From an uncultured Aquimarina sp. (GTDB lineage Bacteria > Bacteroidota > Bacteroidia > Flavobacteriales > Flavobacteriaceae), in the NCBI GenBank assembly GCA_947498455.1, contig CANMKK010000023.1:19381-83380 (forward strand): a DNA stretch of 64,000 bases. The letters run 5' to 3'. The notes below the pieces were generated by a model. The model made no database searches and had not been told where the DNA came from. It worked only from the letters and a program-made list of their open reading frames with translations. The position numbers and the translations under genes are program-made. Shown piece after piece: positions 50,964 to 62,000 of the stretch (its first letter is position 1; every line of letters begins with the position of its first letter).

Positions 50964-51841
50964 TATTTTTTGTTTTTTAAGAAGCAGAAATAACCTAATC
51001 TATAGAAATCAAAAAGTAAAATTGAAGGGTAAGTTGAATTGAAATTTTTTTTCAACATATTTCTTAATAGCTTAAAAGTTAATGAGATGATAGGGTCTAT
51101 TTTAAATTTATTAAGTTTGTAATAGAGAATAGATATCATATATCGGTCTTTATTTAATTTACCAACATTGATGAGTTCAGTTAAATTTTCAATTGCAAAC
51201 TCAGTTTTTTTTATAAAATTATCAGCATTATCTTGCGAATCATGTATTACTGGATTGTTTATATATGTAGAAATGATACCTTTTTTGGAAATAGCATCAA
51301 AAAAGAGAACATCTTCACATCCGTATTTTATTAAAGATTCATCAAAAAGATTAGTGTTAAAAATTTTTTTTTGAATTAAAAAATTAGAAGAGCATACAAT
51401 TGGGCGACTTTGATTTGAGGTTTGTGATACAGATTCTCTTTTTTTTGTGTATATCCAGCGTAGTTTGTAAGGTTTTTTTGGTGGTTTTTTTAAATAAGTC
51501 ATTCCACCAATAACAATATTATGATGTGAATTTTTTACATATAGTTTAATGAAATTTTCGTTAGAAGGAAATGTTCCTGCATCTATAAATAATAAAGTTT
51601 CATATTTTGATTTAAGTGCTAATGCATTTCTAGTAGAACTTCTACCAAGATTTTTTGATGAAGATATAAATGTACATTCAGGTAAGCTGTTGATTACACT
51701 ATTTTCTTCAATAAAAAAATAAGACCCATCGTCTAATACTAATATTTCGAAATCTATTTTACAGGATACCGCTTGTTTATGAACTTCTTTCACTAAAGCA
51801 GTACAATTATAATTATAAACAGGGATTAAGATTGATAGCAT
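50963..51841 (-). CDS. Glycosyltransferase family 2-like
   Basis: A 292-residue protein. SILIPVYNYNCTALVKEVHK, FEILVLDDGSYFFIEENSVI and LLFIDAGTFPSNENFIKLY give a GT2 fold, though the usual DxD reads D-A-G. The acceptor region has YGCEDVLFFDAISKKG. The altered DxD may reduce or change metal dependence. It forms a minus-strand pair with 50016-50963. Confidence 0.82.
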   Translation of the reverse strand: MLSILIPVYNYNCTALVKEVHKQAVSCKIDFEILVLDDGSYFFIEENSVINSLPECTFISSSKNLGRSSTRNALALKSKYETLLFIDAGTFPSNENFIKLYVKNSHHNIVIGGMTYLKKPPKKPYKLRWIYTKKRESVSQTSNQSRPIVCSSNFLIQKKIFNTNLFDESLIKYGCEDVLFFDAISKKGIISTYINNPVIHDSQDNADNFIKKTEFAIENLTELINVGKLNKDRYMISILYYKLNKFKIDPIISLTFKLLRNMLKKNFNSTYPSILLFDFYRLGYFCFLKNKK

Positions 51842-51949
51842 GGAAAAGGTACTTAAAGTTTATAAGTAAGTTTATGCCAAATTTATAAATTAAATAACTA
51901 TTGTTTGTATCTAATGTTTTGTTAATATGATTAATAGTGATTTAATGTG

Positions 51950-52693
51950 TTATTTTTTTAATTCAAATATAGTTTCAAGCTTCTGAAGTCCCAATAACTG
52001 TGTTTTTTTGTCTACTAGGGTAAATTGCATAACATTAATTTTTTTAAAATTATTAGCTTTCATTCTTTTTTCTAATCCGTTTACTGAATAAATTCTAACA
52101 TGATCCTCCTGTCCAAAATTTTTAAGTCTATCTTCGGGTGTTATAATTGTATAATCTTCGTATATATCCCCTAATTTATATGGAGTTTGTACTAAAATGA
52201 TACCATTGGGTTTAAGGACACGGTATAATTCTTTTATAGCTTTTTGATCATCTATAATGTGTTCCAATATGTGATAACAAATAATAAACTCAAAAAAATC
52301 GTTTTCAATAGGTATGTTCGTAATATCAAAATTATAATCAGATATGAACTGATTTTCAAAATCACTACTGTAATAGGAGATATTGGTATTCTTTTTCAGA
52401 CGTCTATATAAACATCTACTAGGGGAAAAATGTAATACTTTTCCTTTTAATTTATAAGTGTTTTGTAGTAAGTCATACAAGCGTCTCGTTCTAGATAAAC
52501 TGCCGCAATACGGGCATAACTTATCTTCAGTAGTAATAAAAACGAATTTTCTAAGCGAGTGATTACAAATATTACATTTGTAATTTTTTCCGTGGTACCA
52601 AATACCAAATATAAATCTAAAATATTCTTCTCGTTTGAATAAAATATTAAGTGGTAGAATTTTTTTCAAAAAAGATTTAAATAATTGATACAT
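51950..52693 (-). CDS. Class I methyltransferase with N-terminal zinc ribbon
   Basis: A 247-residue protein started at ATG 52693 (MYQLFKSFLKKILPLN); the longer frame from 52765 adds an unrelated hydrophobic leader. A CxxC...CxxC ribbon (CNICNHSLRKF then LCPYCGSLSRTRR) precedes a SAM-binding domain with KGKVLHFSPSRCLYRRL, ICYHILEHIIDDQKAIKEL and RVLKPNGIILVQTPYKLGD. It is typical of polysaccharide-locus methyltransferases acting on sugars. It is transcribed with the two GT2 genes but 108 nt away. Confidence 0.82.
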   Translation of the reverse strand: MYQLFKSFLKKILPLNILFKREEYFRFIFGIWYHGKNYKCNICNHSLRKFVFITTEDKLCPYCGSLSRTRRLYDLLQNTYKLKGKVLHFSPSRCLYRRLKKNTNISYYSSDFENQFISDYNFDITNIPIENDFFEFIICYHILEHIIDDQKAIKELYRVLKPNGIILVQTPYKLGDIYEDYTIITPEDRLKNFGQEDHVRIYSVNGLEKRMKANNFKKINVMQFTLVDKKTQLLGLQKLETIFELKK

Positions 52694-52966
52694 ATTTATT
52701 ATTTCAGGGATTTTATGTAATTGATATTTTAGAAGCGTATTTAGATAAAAAAATGTTAGATACAAATGTTTTTTTTATAAAAAAGCTAATAATATTACAG
52801 GCTTTCTATCTCTATAGGTTAAATATTAAATGGATATAATAAAATAATTCAATATTCGAAACTTAAACTTTTTGTAATATAACTAGAGAAATAAGATTGA
52901 TAGCATTTATCGATGTTTTACTAAAAGTTTATAATTATTTTTAACGTGTATTTCAAATTCGGATAA

Positions 52967-53791
52967 ATGAATCATTTAAGTAGGGATGAAATAGCTAATC
53001 TCATTTATAAAAAACTCAAAGATAATAAAGATGTATTAAAAAAACACTTTAATGAGACAAGTCACAAAATAGGGTATTTTTTTATTGATGATTTATTGCC
53101 TGAAGACTTGGCTAAAAGTATTTTTGAGAGTTTCCCGAATACAAGTGATGTGCAAATTAAAAGAAGTATAAGAGAATATAAATATGTTGCTGCACAAATG
53201 GATAAATATCATCCATTGCTAGAGGAAATAATATATGCTTTTCAGGATTCGCGTATTGTAGATTTAATTTCTAAAATTTGTAATTATAATCAAATAGAAC
53301 CGGATGAACATTTATATGCGGGAGGGATATCTATGATGGGAAAAGATAATTATTTAAATCCTCATTTGGATAATTCACATGATAAAGATAGAAAGCTTTG
53401 GAGAGTATTAAATTTATTATATTACGTGACTCCTGATTGGGAAGAAAATAATGGTGGTAATTTAGAAGTATGGCCAAGTGGGTTAAAGAATAATGCAATA
53501 GTTATACATTCTAAGTTTAACCGATTAGCAGTTATGGCAACACATAAAAAATCGTGGCACTCTGTTAGTAAAGTAGAAGTGGATCGTGTTAGATGTTGTG
53601 TTTCTAACTATTATTTTTCTCAAAATTCTATTGATGTAGCAGAAGCATTCCATGTTACCACTTTTAGAGGAAGACCTGGACAATATTTCAGAGATGCTAT
53701 TTTAAAGTTAGATTCTTCCTTAAGGATGGGGTTAAGACGCTTGTTTAAAAACGGAATAAGAGAAAATCCTCATAGATATAAAAAGAATTAA
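52967..53791 (+). CDS. 2OG-Fe(II) oxygenase family protein
   Basis: A 274-residue dioxygenase with a prolyl-4-hydroxylase-like core. The iron ligands fit H133 and D135 (YLNPHLDNSH) and H198 (KKSWHSVSKV); R207 or R209 can bind 2-oxoglutarate. LLYYVTPDWEENNGGNLEVW is typical of this group. It would hydroxylate a sugar or lipid in the surface glycan. It is divergent from the methyltransferase gene with about 270 nt between. Confidence 0.85.
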   Translation: MNHLSRDEIANLIYKKLKDNKDVLKKHFNETSHKIGYFFIDDLLPEDLAKSIFESFPNTSDVQIKRSIREYKYVAAQMDKYHPLLEEIIYAFQDSRIVDLISKICNYNQIEPDEHLYAGGISMMGKDNYLNPHLDNSHDKDRKLWRVLNLLYYVTPDWEENNGGNLEVWPSGLKNNAIVIHSKFNRLAVMATHKKSWHSVSKVEVDRVRCCVSNYYFSQNSIDVAEAFHVTTFRGRPGQYFRDAILKLDSSLRMGLRRLFKNGIRENPHRYKKN

Positions 53792-53818
53792 GATTAATTA
53801 TTAAAGAAAAAGTATATT

Positions 53819-55117
53819 TTGAATACACATTTGAAGAAATTTACTACCCCAGAATTTTGGGTGTATTTTTTAACTTGTTTATTAGTTTTATATAGAGGAG
53901 TTTTATATTCGCCAGATAGTTACGCTTTTTTATCCATGGAGATAAATAGATCAGTTGGATATGTGATATTTTTATCTTTTTTTTCAACACTTTTTGATAC
54001 TTATTATGAATTTCCCTTACTTATAGTTCAATTGGGAATTAATATTTTCGGAGTATATACTATGCATAAGTGTTTAATAAAGCAATTTAAATTCCAAAAA
54101 ATATTCTCTATATTAAGTTTGTTGATATTAATAGCCCCCTTATTATATCTATACTTTACAGCAAATAAAGTACTAACAGAAGCATTAGCGTACCCATTAT
54201 TTCTGATTTTTATAGCAAACTCCCTATATGCTATTATAGAGTGCCGAAAGAAAAACCTGATATATTCTGCAATTATATTAATACTATTGGTACTGGTTAG
54301 AGGTCAGTTTTTATCCTTGATTCCAATACAATTAATAGCTTGCTTTTATCTGGCATATTATAGACGTCAAAAAGTATATTTGTTAGTAGGGATATTTTTT
54401 ATGGGATTACCTTTTCTTACATCACTAATAGATAAAGGATATCACTATGTCCAGTATGAACATTTTATTTCAACCCCAACCGCGCATCATTTCACTACCC
54501 CTTTATTTTATGTTGCCGAGAAGGAAGATGTAAACTTGTTTAGTAACACCGATGAAAGAGAATATTTTAAACGTGTAAAGAAAAGGCTTGATGAAAAAAA
54601 GTGGACATATGAGTATGGTGAAAAATATGATTCAATTGGAATATTTGATTTATATAAGCGGAATTTTTCTAAAATTTGCAATTGGACAGTTCAGGAATAT
54701 GGAATGAGGTTATATAGTGAGAGAGATTTTTCTATTACGGAACAATATTTGGCTACAAATGAATTAAATGAGAGTATGTTTCTGCCTTTGCTTAGCAATA
54801 ATTATAAAAAATGGATAAAATTATATATACAAAATATTAAAGCTTCTTTAGGGAATTCTAAATATCTCGCATTGCATGTTATATTGCTAATGGTGGGAGT
54901 TTTTCTAATAGTAAAAAAGAACTATAAGGTTGGTATATTTATAGTTTTTAGTATATCGTGCACATTTTCTAATATTATTTTACTAGCGATTTGTACTCAT
55001 TCAGAAAAAAGATATGTTTTTTATACTGATTGGGTACTATTTATAATATTGTTTTTCTTTTTGGATCAATATTTTAAGAGAAGCACTAGCAAACATAGTA
55101 TTAGTAATCTTTTTTGA
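53819..55117 (+). CDS. Multi-spanning membrane protein, GT-C-like or polymerase-like
   Basis: A 432-residue protein starting at TTG 53819, with about nine hydrophobic helices and one large periplasmic loop (about 210-330). YSPDSYAFLSMEINRSVGYV near the N-terminus resembles the acidic first loop of GT-C glycosyltransferases. It could be a glycosyltransferase or an O-antigen polymerase; no decisive motif. It begins 28 nt after the oxygenase gene and ends inside the remains of a methyltransferase gene on the other strand. Confidence 0.6.
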   Translation: MNTHLKKFTTPEFWVYFLTCLLVLYRGVLYSPDSYAFLSMEINRSVGYVIFLSFFSTLFDTYYEFPLLIVQLGINIFGVYTMHKCLIKQFKFQKIFSILSLLILIAPLLYLYFTANKVLTEALAYPLFLIFIANSLYAIIECRKKNLIYSAIILILLVLVRGQFLSLIPIQLIACFYLAYYRRQKVYLLVGIFFMGLPFLTSLIDKGYHYVQYEHFISTPTAHHFTTPLFYVAEKEDVNLFSNTDEREYFKRVKKRLDEKKWTYEYGEKYDSIGIFDLYKRNFSKICNWTVQEYGMRLYSERDFSITEQYLATNELNESMFLPLLSNNYKKWIKLYIQNIKASLGNSKYLALHVILLMVGVFLIVKKNYKVGIFIVFSISCTFSNIILLAICTHSEKRYVFYTDWVLFIILFFFLDQYFKRSTSKHSISNLF

Positions 55118-55568
55118 GAATTAAAATATCTTGGAAATCTGTATACTCTTCTTTGACTACTCCGTCGATCCACCAGCCTTTGATATATTTTATTATCTGA
55201 AAGTTTTTGGTTTTAAACAGGTGTACATTTTTTTTAGCAATCAACTCCTTCTTTTATAATATCAAAGCCTTCATATCTAATGGATTTATCTAAATAAGAA
55301 GTTAATGGAACTGCTATTCTTCCTATTCCAGAACCAACATCCAGAACATTATGTATTGGAAGCAAATTACCATGCTTTTTGAATAATTCTAAAGTGTTTT
55401 TTCCGTGCGAAATATATCTCCAGATCCAACGAAAATTTTTCCTTTAGGAGGCTCCATAATTGATCTTTTTTTAAAAAGATCAATGGGTAAGTATACTAAT
55501 CGCCTAGCAAATAACCGTTGTTTTGGAGTTAGTTTATAGTATAAATTTCTCAGAATTGCTGTTTTCAT
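55101..55568 (-). pseudogene. Broken class I methyltransferase gene
   Basis: On the minus strand, from ATG 55568, the translation begins MKTAILRNLYYKLTPKQRLF and VYLPIDLFKKRS, then shifts frame and continues KNTLELFKKHGNLLPIHNVL, DVGSGIGRIAVPLTSYLD (SAM motif I) and YEGFDIIKEGVD. The middle of the gene, some 100 codons, is deleted, and the end reads EEYTDFQDILILKK with TAA at 55103-55101. Two lesions (frameshift and internal deletion) make it non-functional. Confidence 0.8.
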
Positions 55569-55635
55569 TTTAAATTAATTAGAATTTGAAAGAGAATGAA
55601 GTTTAGTTCATCTATAAGTCATATTCGAAAACATA

Positions 55636-56319
55636 TCACCCTTTTCGTTGCACTACTTCAAAAACTTTATTACCCTCGCATTTTAATGTTTTAGAAGGAT
55701 ATTTCAATAATAAAGCATAGTCGTGTGTTGCCATCAGAATAGTATTTCCATTTTTATTAATATCCCGTAATACTTCCATTACTTCTACCGAGGTTTGAGG
55801 GTCTAAATTTCCGGTTGGCTCATCTGCGATTATAAGTTCAGGGTCATTGAGTAAAGCTCGTGCAATTGCCACACGTTGTTGTTCACCTCCAGATAGTTGA
55901 TAAGGAAACTTAAAGTCCTTTGTTTTCATAGCCACCTTATCCAAGACATCATCAATTTTACTATCCATGGCTTTTTGATCAGTCCAACCTGTAGCTTTTA
56001 AAACGAATATTAAATTACCTTTTACAGTTCTGTCGTTTAATAATTTAAAATCTTGAAAAACAATACCTAGTTTTCTGCGTAAAAAAGGGATTTGATTTTC
56101 TTTAAGTGTACTTAAATCAAAATCCACAATACTACCATCTCCTTCTACTAAAGGGATATCTCCATAAAGCGTTTTCATAAAACTACTTTTTCCAGTACCT
56201 GTTTTTCCGATGAGGTACACAAAATCCCCTTTGTTAACTTCTACATTGACATCAGAGAGAATTAAATTTTCACGTTGATATATCGAAGCATTTTTAAGAC
56301 TAAGAACCAGATTAGACAT
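55636..56319 (-). CDS. ftsE: Cell division ATP-binding protein FtsE
   Basis: A 227-residue ABC ATPase. Walker A is GKTGTGKSS, the signature is LSGGEQQRVAIARALL, Walker B is ELIIADEPTGNLDP, and the switch His is in MATHDYALL. Bacteroidetes FtsE works with FtsX at the division site to control cell-wall hydrolases. ftsX is not adjacent, which is usual in this phylum. It lies in the middle of the polysaccharide locus on the opposite strand. Confidence 0.88.
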   Translation of the reverse strand: MSNLVLSLKNASIYQRENLILSDVNVEVNKGDFVYLIGKTGTGKSSFMKTLYGDIPLVEGDGSIVDFDLSTLKENQIPFLRRKLGIVFQDFKLLNDRTVKGNLIFVLKATGWTDQKAMDSKIDDVLDKVAMKTKDFKFPYQLSGGEQQRVAIARALLNDPELIIADEPTGNLDPQTSVEVMEVLRDINKNGNTILMATHDYALLLKYPSKTLKCEGNKVFEVVQRKG

Positions 56320-56449
56320 AGATAAGAAATTCTGAATTTATATTTTAGGTAAAAGTAACAAGTTTATAGAAAATATGTATTTATTAAATTTGTTTTTTAT
56401 CTACACTAATTTTGAGTAATTTCCCAACGAAATAATAGGATCTTCCATT

Positions 56450-57871
56450 TTGCAATTTAACACGATTGATTTTGCCGTATTTTTTCCAATTGTTTTTGTT
56501 CTTTATTGGTTCGTGTTTAATAAAACTATAAAAGCTCAAAACATTTTTTTGGTTATAACCAGCTACCTTTTTTATTCATTTTGGGATTGGAGATTTTTAT
56601 CATTAATTTTTCTAAGTTCATTAATTGATTTTTTTATAGCTAAATCATTAAAAAAATCTTCTAATTGTCAAAGGAAGCTATTAGTAGGAATTAGTTTGTT
56701 CTTTAATTTAGGTGTGATCTTTGTTTTCAAATATTTTAATTTTTTTATAGAAACGTTTACGGAAGCATTTTTGTTATTCAATACACCAATAACTTATAAT
56801 TCCATTGAGTATGTATTGCCAGTTGGTATTAGTTTTTATACGTTTCAGACATTAAGTTATACTATTGACGTTTATAGAAAAAGAATAAATGCTACAGATG
56901 ATGTGTTCTCTTTTTTCGCTTTTGTTTCTTTTTTTCCACAATTAGTTGCTGGTCCAATAGAAAGAGCAACAAATTTACTCCCTCAGTTTCAGAAAAGGAG
57001 ATTTTTTACCTATTCCAAAGCAATTGATGGGCTTCGTTTGATTCTTGGAGGTTTATTTAAAAAAATGGTTATTGCAGATAATTGCGCATTGATTGTAAAC
57101 AATTTATTTGAGAATTATAATGATTTTTCCGGTAGCACATTGTTGTGCGGGGCTATATTTTTTGGATTTCAAATTTATGGTGATTTTTCTGGTTATTCCG
57201 ATATCGCTATAGGAATAGCCAGATTATTAGGTATTGACTTGATGAAGAATTTTAAATTCCCATATCTATCTAAAAATTTAATAGAGTTTTGGCGTCGATG
57301 GCATATTTCATTATCTAGTTGGTTTAGGGATTATGTATATATACCTTTAGGTGGGAATAGAGTATCAAAGTATAGATTGATAATTAATGTTCTAGTTGTT
57401 TTTTTATTGAGTGGTTTATGGCATGGTGCTAACTTAACATTTGTTTTTTGGGGATTGTTTCACGGGATAGCCCTGATCGTTACGATATTTTTTAAAGAGT
57501 ATTTAAGATCAATAAAGGTTTTTCAAAATCATGATAATGATTTAATTAACTTTTTAAGAATTGGAATTACGTTTAGTTTAGTAACAATAGCTTGGATTTT
57601 CTTTAGGGCAGAAACTTTAAGAGAGGCATTTGGATATATTGATGCTATATTTTCTCCTTCATTGTTTTCGATTCCTCAAGGAAATAAGTGGTTTTTTATA
57701 TTTTTAATGGCATATATGGGAGTTGAGTGGTTTCAACGTGATAAAGAACATTTATTGGATGTTGACTATATCTATTCAAAAACTTTTAGATATTTCATTT
57801 ATTATGGAATGTTATTTTTGGTATTTTACTTTGCGGGAGATTTACAGACATTTATTTATTTTCAGTTTTAA
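56450..57871 (+). CDS. MBOAT family O-acyltransferase (AlgI-like)
   Basis: A 473-residue protein with about ten to twelve helices; the start is TTG 56450 (MQFNTIDFAVFFPIVFVLYW). Family hallmarks are SYLFYSFWDWRFLSLI, LPVGISFYTFQTLSYTIDVY, NLIEFWRRWHISLSSWFRDY and the catalytic His325 in LSGLWHGANL. AlgI-type proteins pass acetyl groups across the inner membrane to acetylate extracellular polysaccharide. The SGNH partner gene follows 2 nt later. Confidence 0.92.
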   Translation: MQFNTIDFAVFFPIVFVLYWFVFNKTIKAQNIFLVITSYLFYSFWDWRFLSLIFLSSLIDFFIAKSLKKSSNCQRKLLVGISLFFNLGVIFVFKYFNFFIETFTEAFLLFNTPITYNSIEYVLPVGISFYTFQTLSYTIDVYRKRINATDDVFSFFAFVSFFPQLVAGPIERATNLLPQFQKRRFFTYSKAIDGLRLILGGLFKKMVIADNCALIVNNLFENYNDFSGSTLLCGAIFFGFQIYGDFSGYSDIAIGIARLLGIDLMKNFKFPYLSKNLIEFWRRWHISLSSWFRDYVYIPLGGNRVSKYRLIINVLVVFLLSGLWHGANLTFVFWGLFHGIALIVTIFFKEYLRSIKVFQNHDNDLINFLRIGITFSLVTIAWIFFRAETLREAFGYIDAIFSPSLFSIPQGNKWFFIFLMAYMGVEWFQRDKEHLLDVDYIYSKTFRYFIYYGMLFLVFYFAGDLQTFIYFQF

Positions 57872-57873
57872 GT

Positions 57874-58806
57874 ATGAAGTTGTTCTTAAAAAAAGTAATC
57901 ATATTCTTGACACCTATTATACTAGTTTGGGGGGGTGTAGATTTTTTTTACCAAGTAATAGAATCTAATTATTCATATAAACATAGAAGAGTTCAAGAAA
58001 GCTATTCTGAAATTGAAACATTAGTATTAGGAGATTCTCATGCCTTTTTTGGACTTGATCCTAAATATTTGGATAGTAAAGCGTTTAATTTATCAAATAT
58101 TAGTCAGAGTTTATATTTTGATCAACTTCTGATAGAGAAACATATTGATAGTATTCCTAATTTAAAAAACATAATTATAACAATAGGTTATTATTCATTA
58201 AGCCAAAAAAAGAATGTAAAAGAAGATATCTGGAGAAAATATTTTTATTATCATCAAATGGATTTAGAAATACCATTTATTTCACCTTTTGACATAAGAA
58301 AATATAGTCTAGCTTCGAATCGACGTTTTTGTAAATCGGTAGATTTAATTAAAAAATATATAAAAGAAGGCTCTATTGTAGGGTGTGATGCTAATGGGTG
58401 GGGTAATTATTACGACAAAAAAGCTTCAGAAGTTAGTTTAGAAGAAGAAAGTAGAAGAACAGCAAAAAAACACGAAGATTTTTTGTTAGATTTTGGAGAA
58501 AACCTTGATAGACTTCAAACTATAATAGATTACTGTAAGAAAATAGATTGTAATGTTTATTTAATAGAAATGCCTGTTTATCAGTCGTATCTAGATAACT
58601 TAAACCCTGAAAAGCTTCAGAAAATTGAAGAGTCTTGTAATAAGCTGGTATTAGAAAATGATAATGTTACTTATATTAATTTGCGTAGAGATAATAATCT
58701 TGAAGTTTCTGATTTATATGACCCTGATCATTTAAATCATAAAGGAGCTAAAAAATATACGTTGATTATAAACGAGGTTATGATTAATTCGAAAAATGAC
58801 AACTAA
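57874..58806 (+). CDS. AlgJ/AlgX-like SGNH-fold acetyltransferase partner
   Basis: A 310-residue protein with one N-terminal membrane anchor (about 7-25). LVLGDSHAFFGLDPKYL holds the nucleophile-type Ser55 after an Asp, and the C-terminal DPDHLNHKGAKKY gives the Asp and His of an SGNH triad. IVGCDANGWGNYYDKKA is a long middle loop. With the MBOAT protein it should transfer acetyl groups to a surface glycan in the periplasm. Co-transcribed with the MBOAT gene. Confidence 0.82.
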   Translation: MKLFLKKVIIFLTPIILVWGGVDFFYQVIESNYSYKHRRVQESYSEIETLVLGDSHAFFGLDPKYLDSKAFNLSNISQSLYFDQLLIEKHIDSIPNLKNIIITIGYYSLSQKKNVKEDIWRKYFYYHQMDLEIPFISPFDIRKYSLASNRRFCKSVDLIKKYIKEGSIVGCDANGWGNYYDKKASEVSLEEESRRTAKKHEDFLLDFGENLDRLQTIIDYCKKIDCNVYLIEMPVYQSYLDNLNPEKLQKIEESCNKLVLENDNVTYINLRRDNNLEVSDLYDPDHLNHKGAKKYTLIINEVMINSKNDN

Positions 58807-58936
58807 TGTAATTATATCAAAAATATTTCGTTATTAAGATGAAGATTAGGGTATCTTTAACATAAAATTTATTCACGGGAAACGATATTTACTATAATTA
58901 AGAACTAATACTAGAAGGGATCAAAAACTTTGACTT

Positions 58937-58965
58937 TTGATGCGATGTTTTTTTGATTATTTTCG
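58937..58965 (+). promoter_or_regulatory. Promoter of the TPR/TonB-like gene pair
   Basis: TTG (58937-58939), 18-nt spacer, TATTTTCG (58958-58965, one mismatch to TAnnTTTG). It ends 66 nt before the ATG of the TPR gene. Confidence 0.55.
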
Positions 58966-59031
58966 CTCATTTGGTCTCTGTATGGATTCTATACGTTAGG
59001 TTCTGTACACTTTATTTAAAGATATTTTTAT

Positions 59032-62000
59032 ATGAAATACATCACTTTGGTGCTTTTTGTAGCGATGCTGTCTTCCAAGATTTCTGCGCAACAATCTGCT
59101 GTTTATACCAATGAATTAGTACAGTTTAATCAGGCATTAGAACTGTATAATAACAAACAATTTCTGGCTGCACAAAATTTATTTGATAAAGTACGAGATG
59201 CTGTAGATGACGAAAATATTGATGCAGAATGCACCTATTATATTGCTAATTGTGCTGTATGGCTAAACCAAAAAGGAGCGGATGGGTTAATGGAAGATTT
59301 TGTTATTCAATACCCTACAAGTATTAGGCGAAATGCTGCTTATCTGGATGTTGCAAATTATTATTTTGATAATGGTAAGTATGCGTATGCACGTAAATGG
59401 TACGACAAAGTGGATGAAGGTAATATGAGTAGATCCGAAAAAGAGAAGTTTAATTTTAATAATGGATATGCATATTTTAAAATTCAACGATTTAATGAGT
59501 CTAAAAAGTTTTTAAATAAAGTGCAGGATTCAGAAAAATATGGTGCTAAGGCAAAGTATTATTTAGGTTTCATCGCATATGAAGGAGATAATTATCAGGA
59601 AGCAGATAGATTGTTTGATGAGGTAAAGGATCTAGATACATATAATAAGAATTTATCCTATTTCCAGAGTGATATGAATTTTAAATCTGGAAAATTTCAG
59701 GAAGCCATAAATGAAGGACTAAGACAACTTCCTAATTCTAAACCTTCAGAAAAATCAGAGTTAAACAAGATTATTGGAGAAAGTTATTTTAATCTTGGGC
59801 AATATGACAAAGCAATTCAATACCTAAAAGGATATAAAGGACGAAAAGGAAAATGGAATAACACCGATTATTACCAATTGGGGTATGCATATTACAAGGG
59901 AGGAGATTATACCAATGCAATTGCAGAATTCAATAAAATAATAGGGGGAAGCAATGCCACTGCACAAAATGCTTATTATCACTTAGCAGAGTCATACCTA
60001 AAAACGGATCAAAAGCAGCAAGCATTAAATGCTTTTAAAAATGCTTCGGAAATGAATTTTAGTACAGAAATTCAGGAAGATGCAGCCGTGAATTATGCAA
60101 AATTAAGTTATGAAATAGGGAATTCCTATGAAAGTGTTCCTAAGGTATTACTCTCTTATTTAGAGAAATATGGTAACCCAGAACATAAAGATGAAATAGA
60201 AGAATTATTGATCAGCTCATATATTACCTCTAAAAACTATAAAGAAGCGATGGATTTGCTAGAGGGTAGTCGTAGTTTCGAGGATAAAGTTGTATATCAG
60301 AAAGTGGCCTTTTTTCGTGGGATAGAATTGTATAATGAAGGTAAGTATCCAGAAGCGATTTTGTATTTCGATAAATCATTAGCCAAACAAACAGATCCAA
60401 AATTTACGGCTAAGGCGAGTTATTGGAAATCAGAAAGTGAATACTTGCAGAATAATTATAATGAAGCATTAGTAGGGTTTAAGCAATTTAAAGGAATTGC
60501 TGAAGCAGTATCGACAACAGAGTATGAGCATATAGATTATAACTTAGGGTATACATATTTTAAACTAAAACAATACCCTCAGGCAGCTGATTTTTTCGAA
60601 AAGTACACGAAAAAGAATAATATAGATGAGGTACGATTGACCGATACGTATCTTAGATTAGGCGATAGCCATTTTATTTCCAGTAAATATTGGCCAGCAA
60701 TGGAAGCTTATAATGAAGCTATTAAAAGAGGAGGAGCAGATGCAGATTATGCGCATTATCAGAAAGCTATTAGTTATGGATTTGTAAAAAAGAATGATAA
60801 GAAAATCAGTGATCTAGAAATGTTCCTGAAAAAATATATGAACTCTACCTATAGAGATGATGCCATGTTTGCTTTAGGAAATACATATATAGCAGAAAAT
60901 AATATAGATCGAGGGATAGCATCATATGATCGTTTAATAAAAGAAATATCTAAAAGTTCTTATGTGCCTAAGGCATTGTTAAAACAGGGCTTGATCTATT
61001 ATAATAGTGATAAAGGAGAAAGGGCATTATCTAAGTTTAAAAGAGTAGTAGCTGATTATCCGGGAACAGAAGAAGCTATACAGGCTGTAAATACTGCCAG
61101 ATTAATATATGTAGACCTGGGAAGAACTAATGAATATGCTAACTGGGTGAAAGGACTCAGTTTTGTAGATGTAACCGATGCGGATTTGGATAACACTTCA
61201 TATGAAGCAGCCGAGAAACAATATATAGATAATAATACAGCTGGAGCGATTACAGGGTTTCAGAAATATCTTGAAGCTTTTCCTAATGGTTTACACGCAT
61301 TAAAAAGTCATTTTTATCTAGGTCAATTGTTTTTTAAAGAAGGAAATAAGGAAGCTACGATTCCCCATTATAAGTTCGTGTTAGAAAAGGATCGAACAGA
61401 ATTTACTGAACAAGCACTAGCTAGATTATCGCAGATATATTTAGAAAAACGTGCTTACGAAGATGCTATTCCTGTATTAGAACGATTAGAGAAAGTAGCA
61501 GATTTTCCTCAAAATATAATTTTTGCTCAGTCTAATTTAATGAAATCTCATTACCAACTCGTACATTATTCTGAGACGATCCAATATGCAGAAAAAGTAT
61601 TAGAAAACCCTAAAATCCAAAATGATGTGAAGAGTGATGCCAAAATATTTTTGGCACGTGCAGCATTACAAACCGGAGATGATGCCAGAGCAAAAAAAGC
61701 ATATACAGAAGTTAGAAAGATTGCCACAGGAGAGTTAGCGGCAGAAGCATTATACTACGATGCTTATTTTAAAAATAGAGAAGGTAGTTATGAAACATCA
61801 AATAATACCATTCAGAAACTAGCTAAAGATTATTCCGGATATAAATTATATGGAGCAAAAGGGTTAGTTTTAATGGCTAAAAACTTCTACGGATTAGGGG
61901 ATGCATATCAGGCAACGTATATTTTAGAAAGTGTGATTAAAAACTTTTCCGACTATCAGGATGTGATTAGCGAAGCTCAATCCGAGCTCAGAAGAATCAA

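Noticed and set aside
51168..51374. Plus-strand ORF antisense to the GT2-like gene
   Set aside because: No homology-like features, and the opposite frame has clear GT2 motifs.
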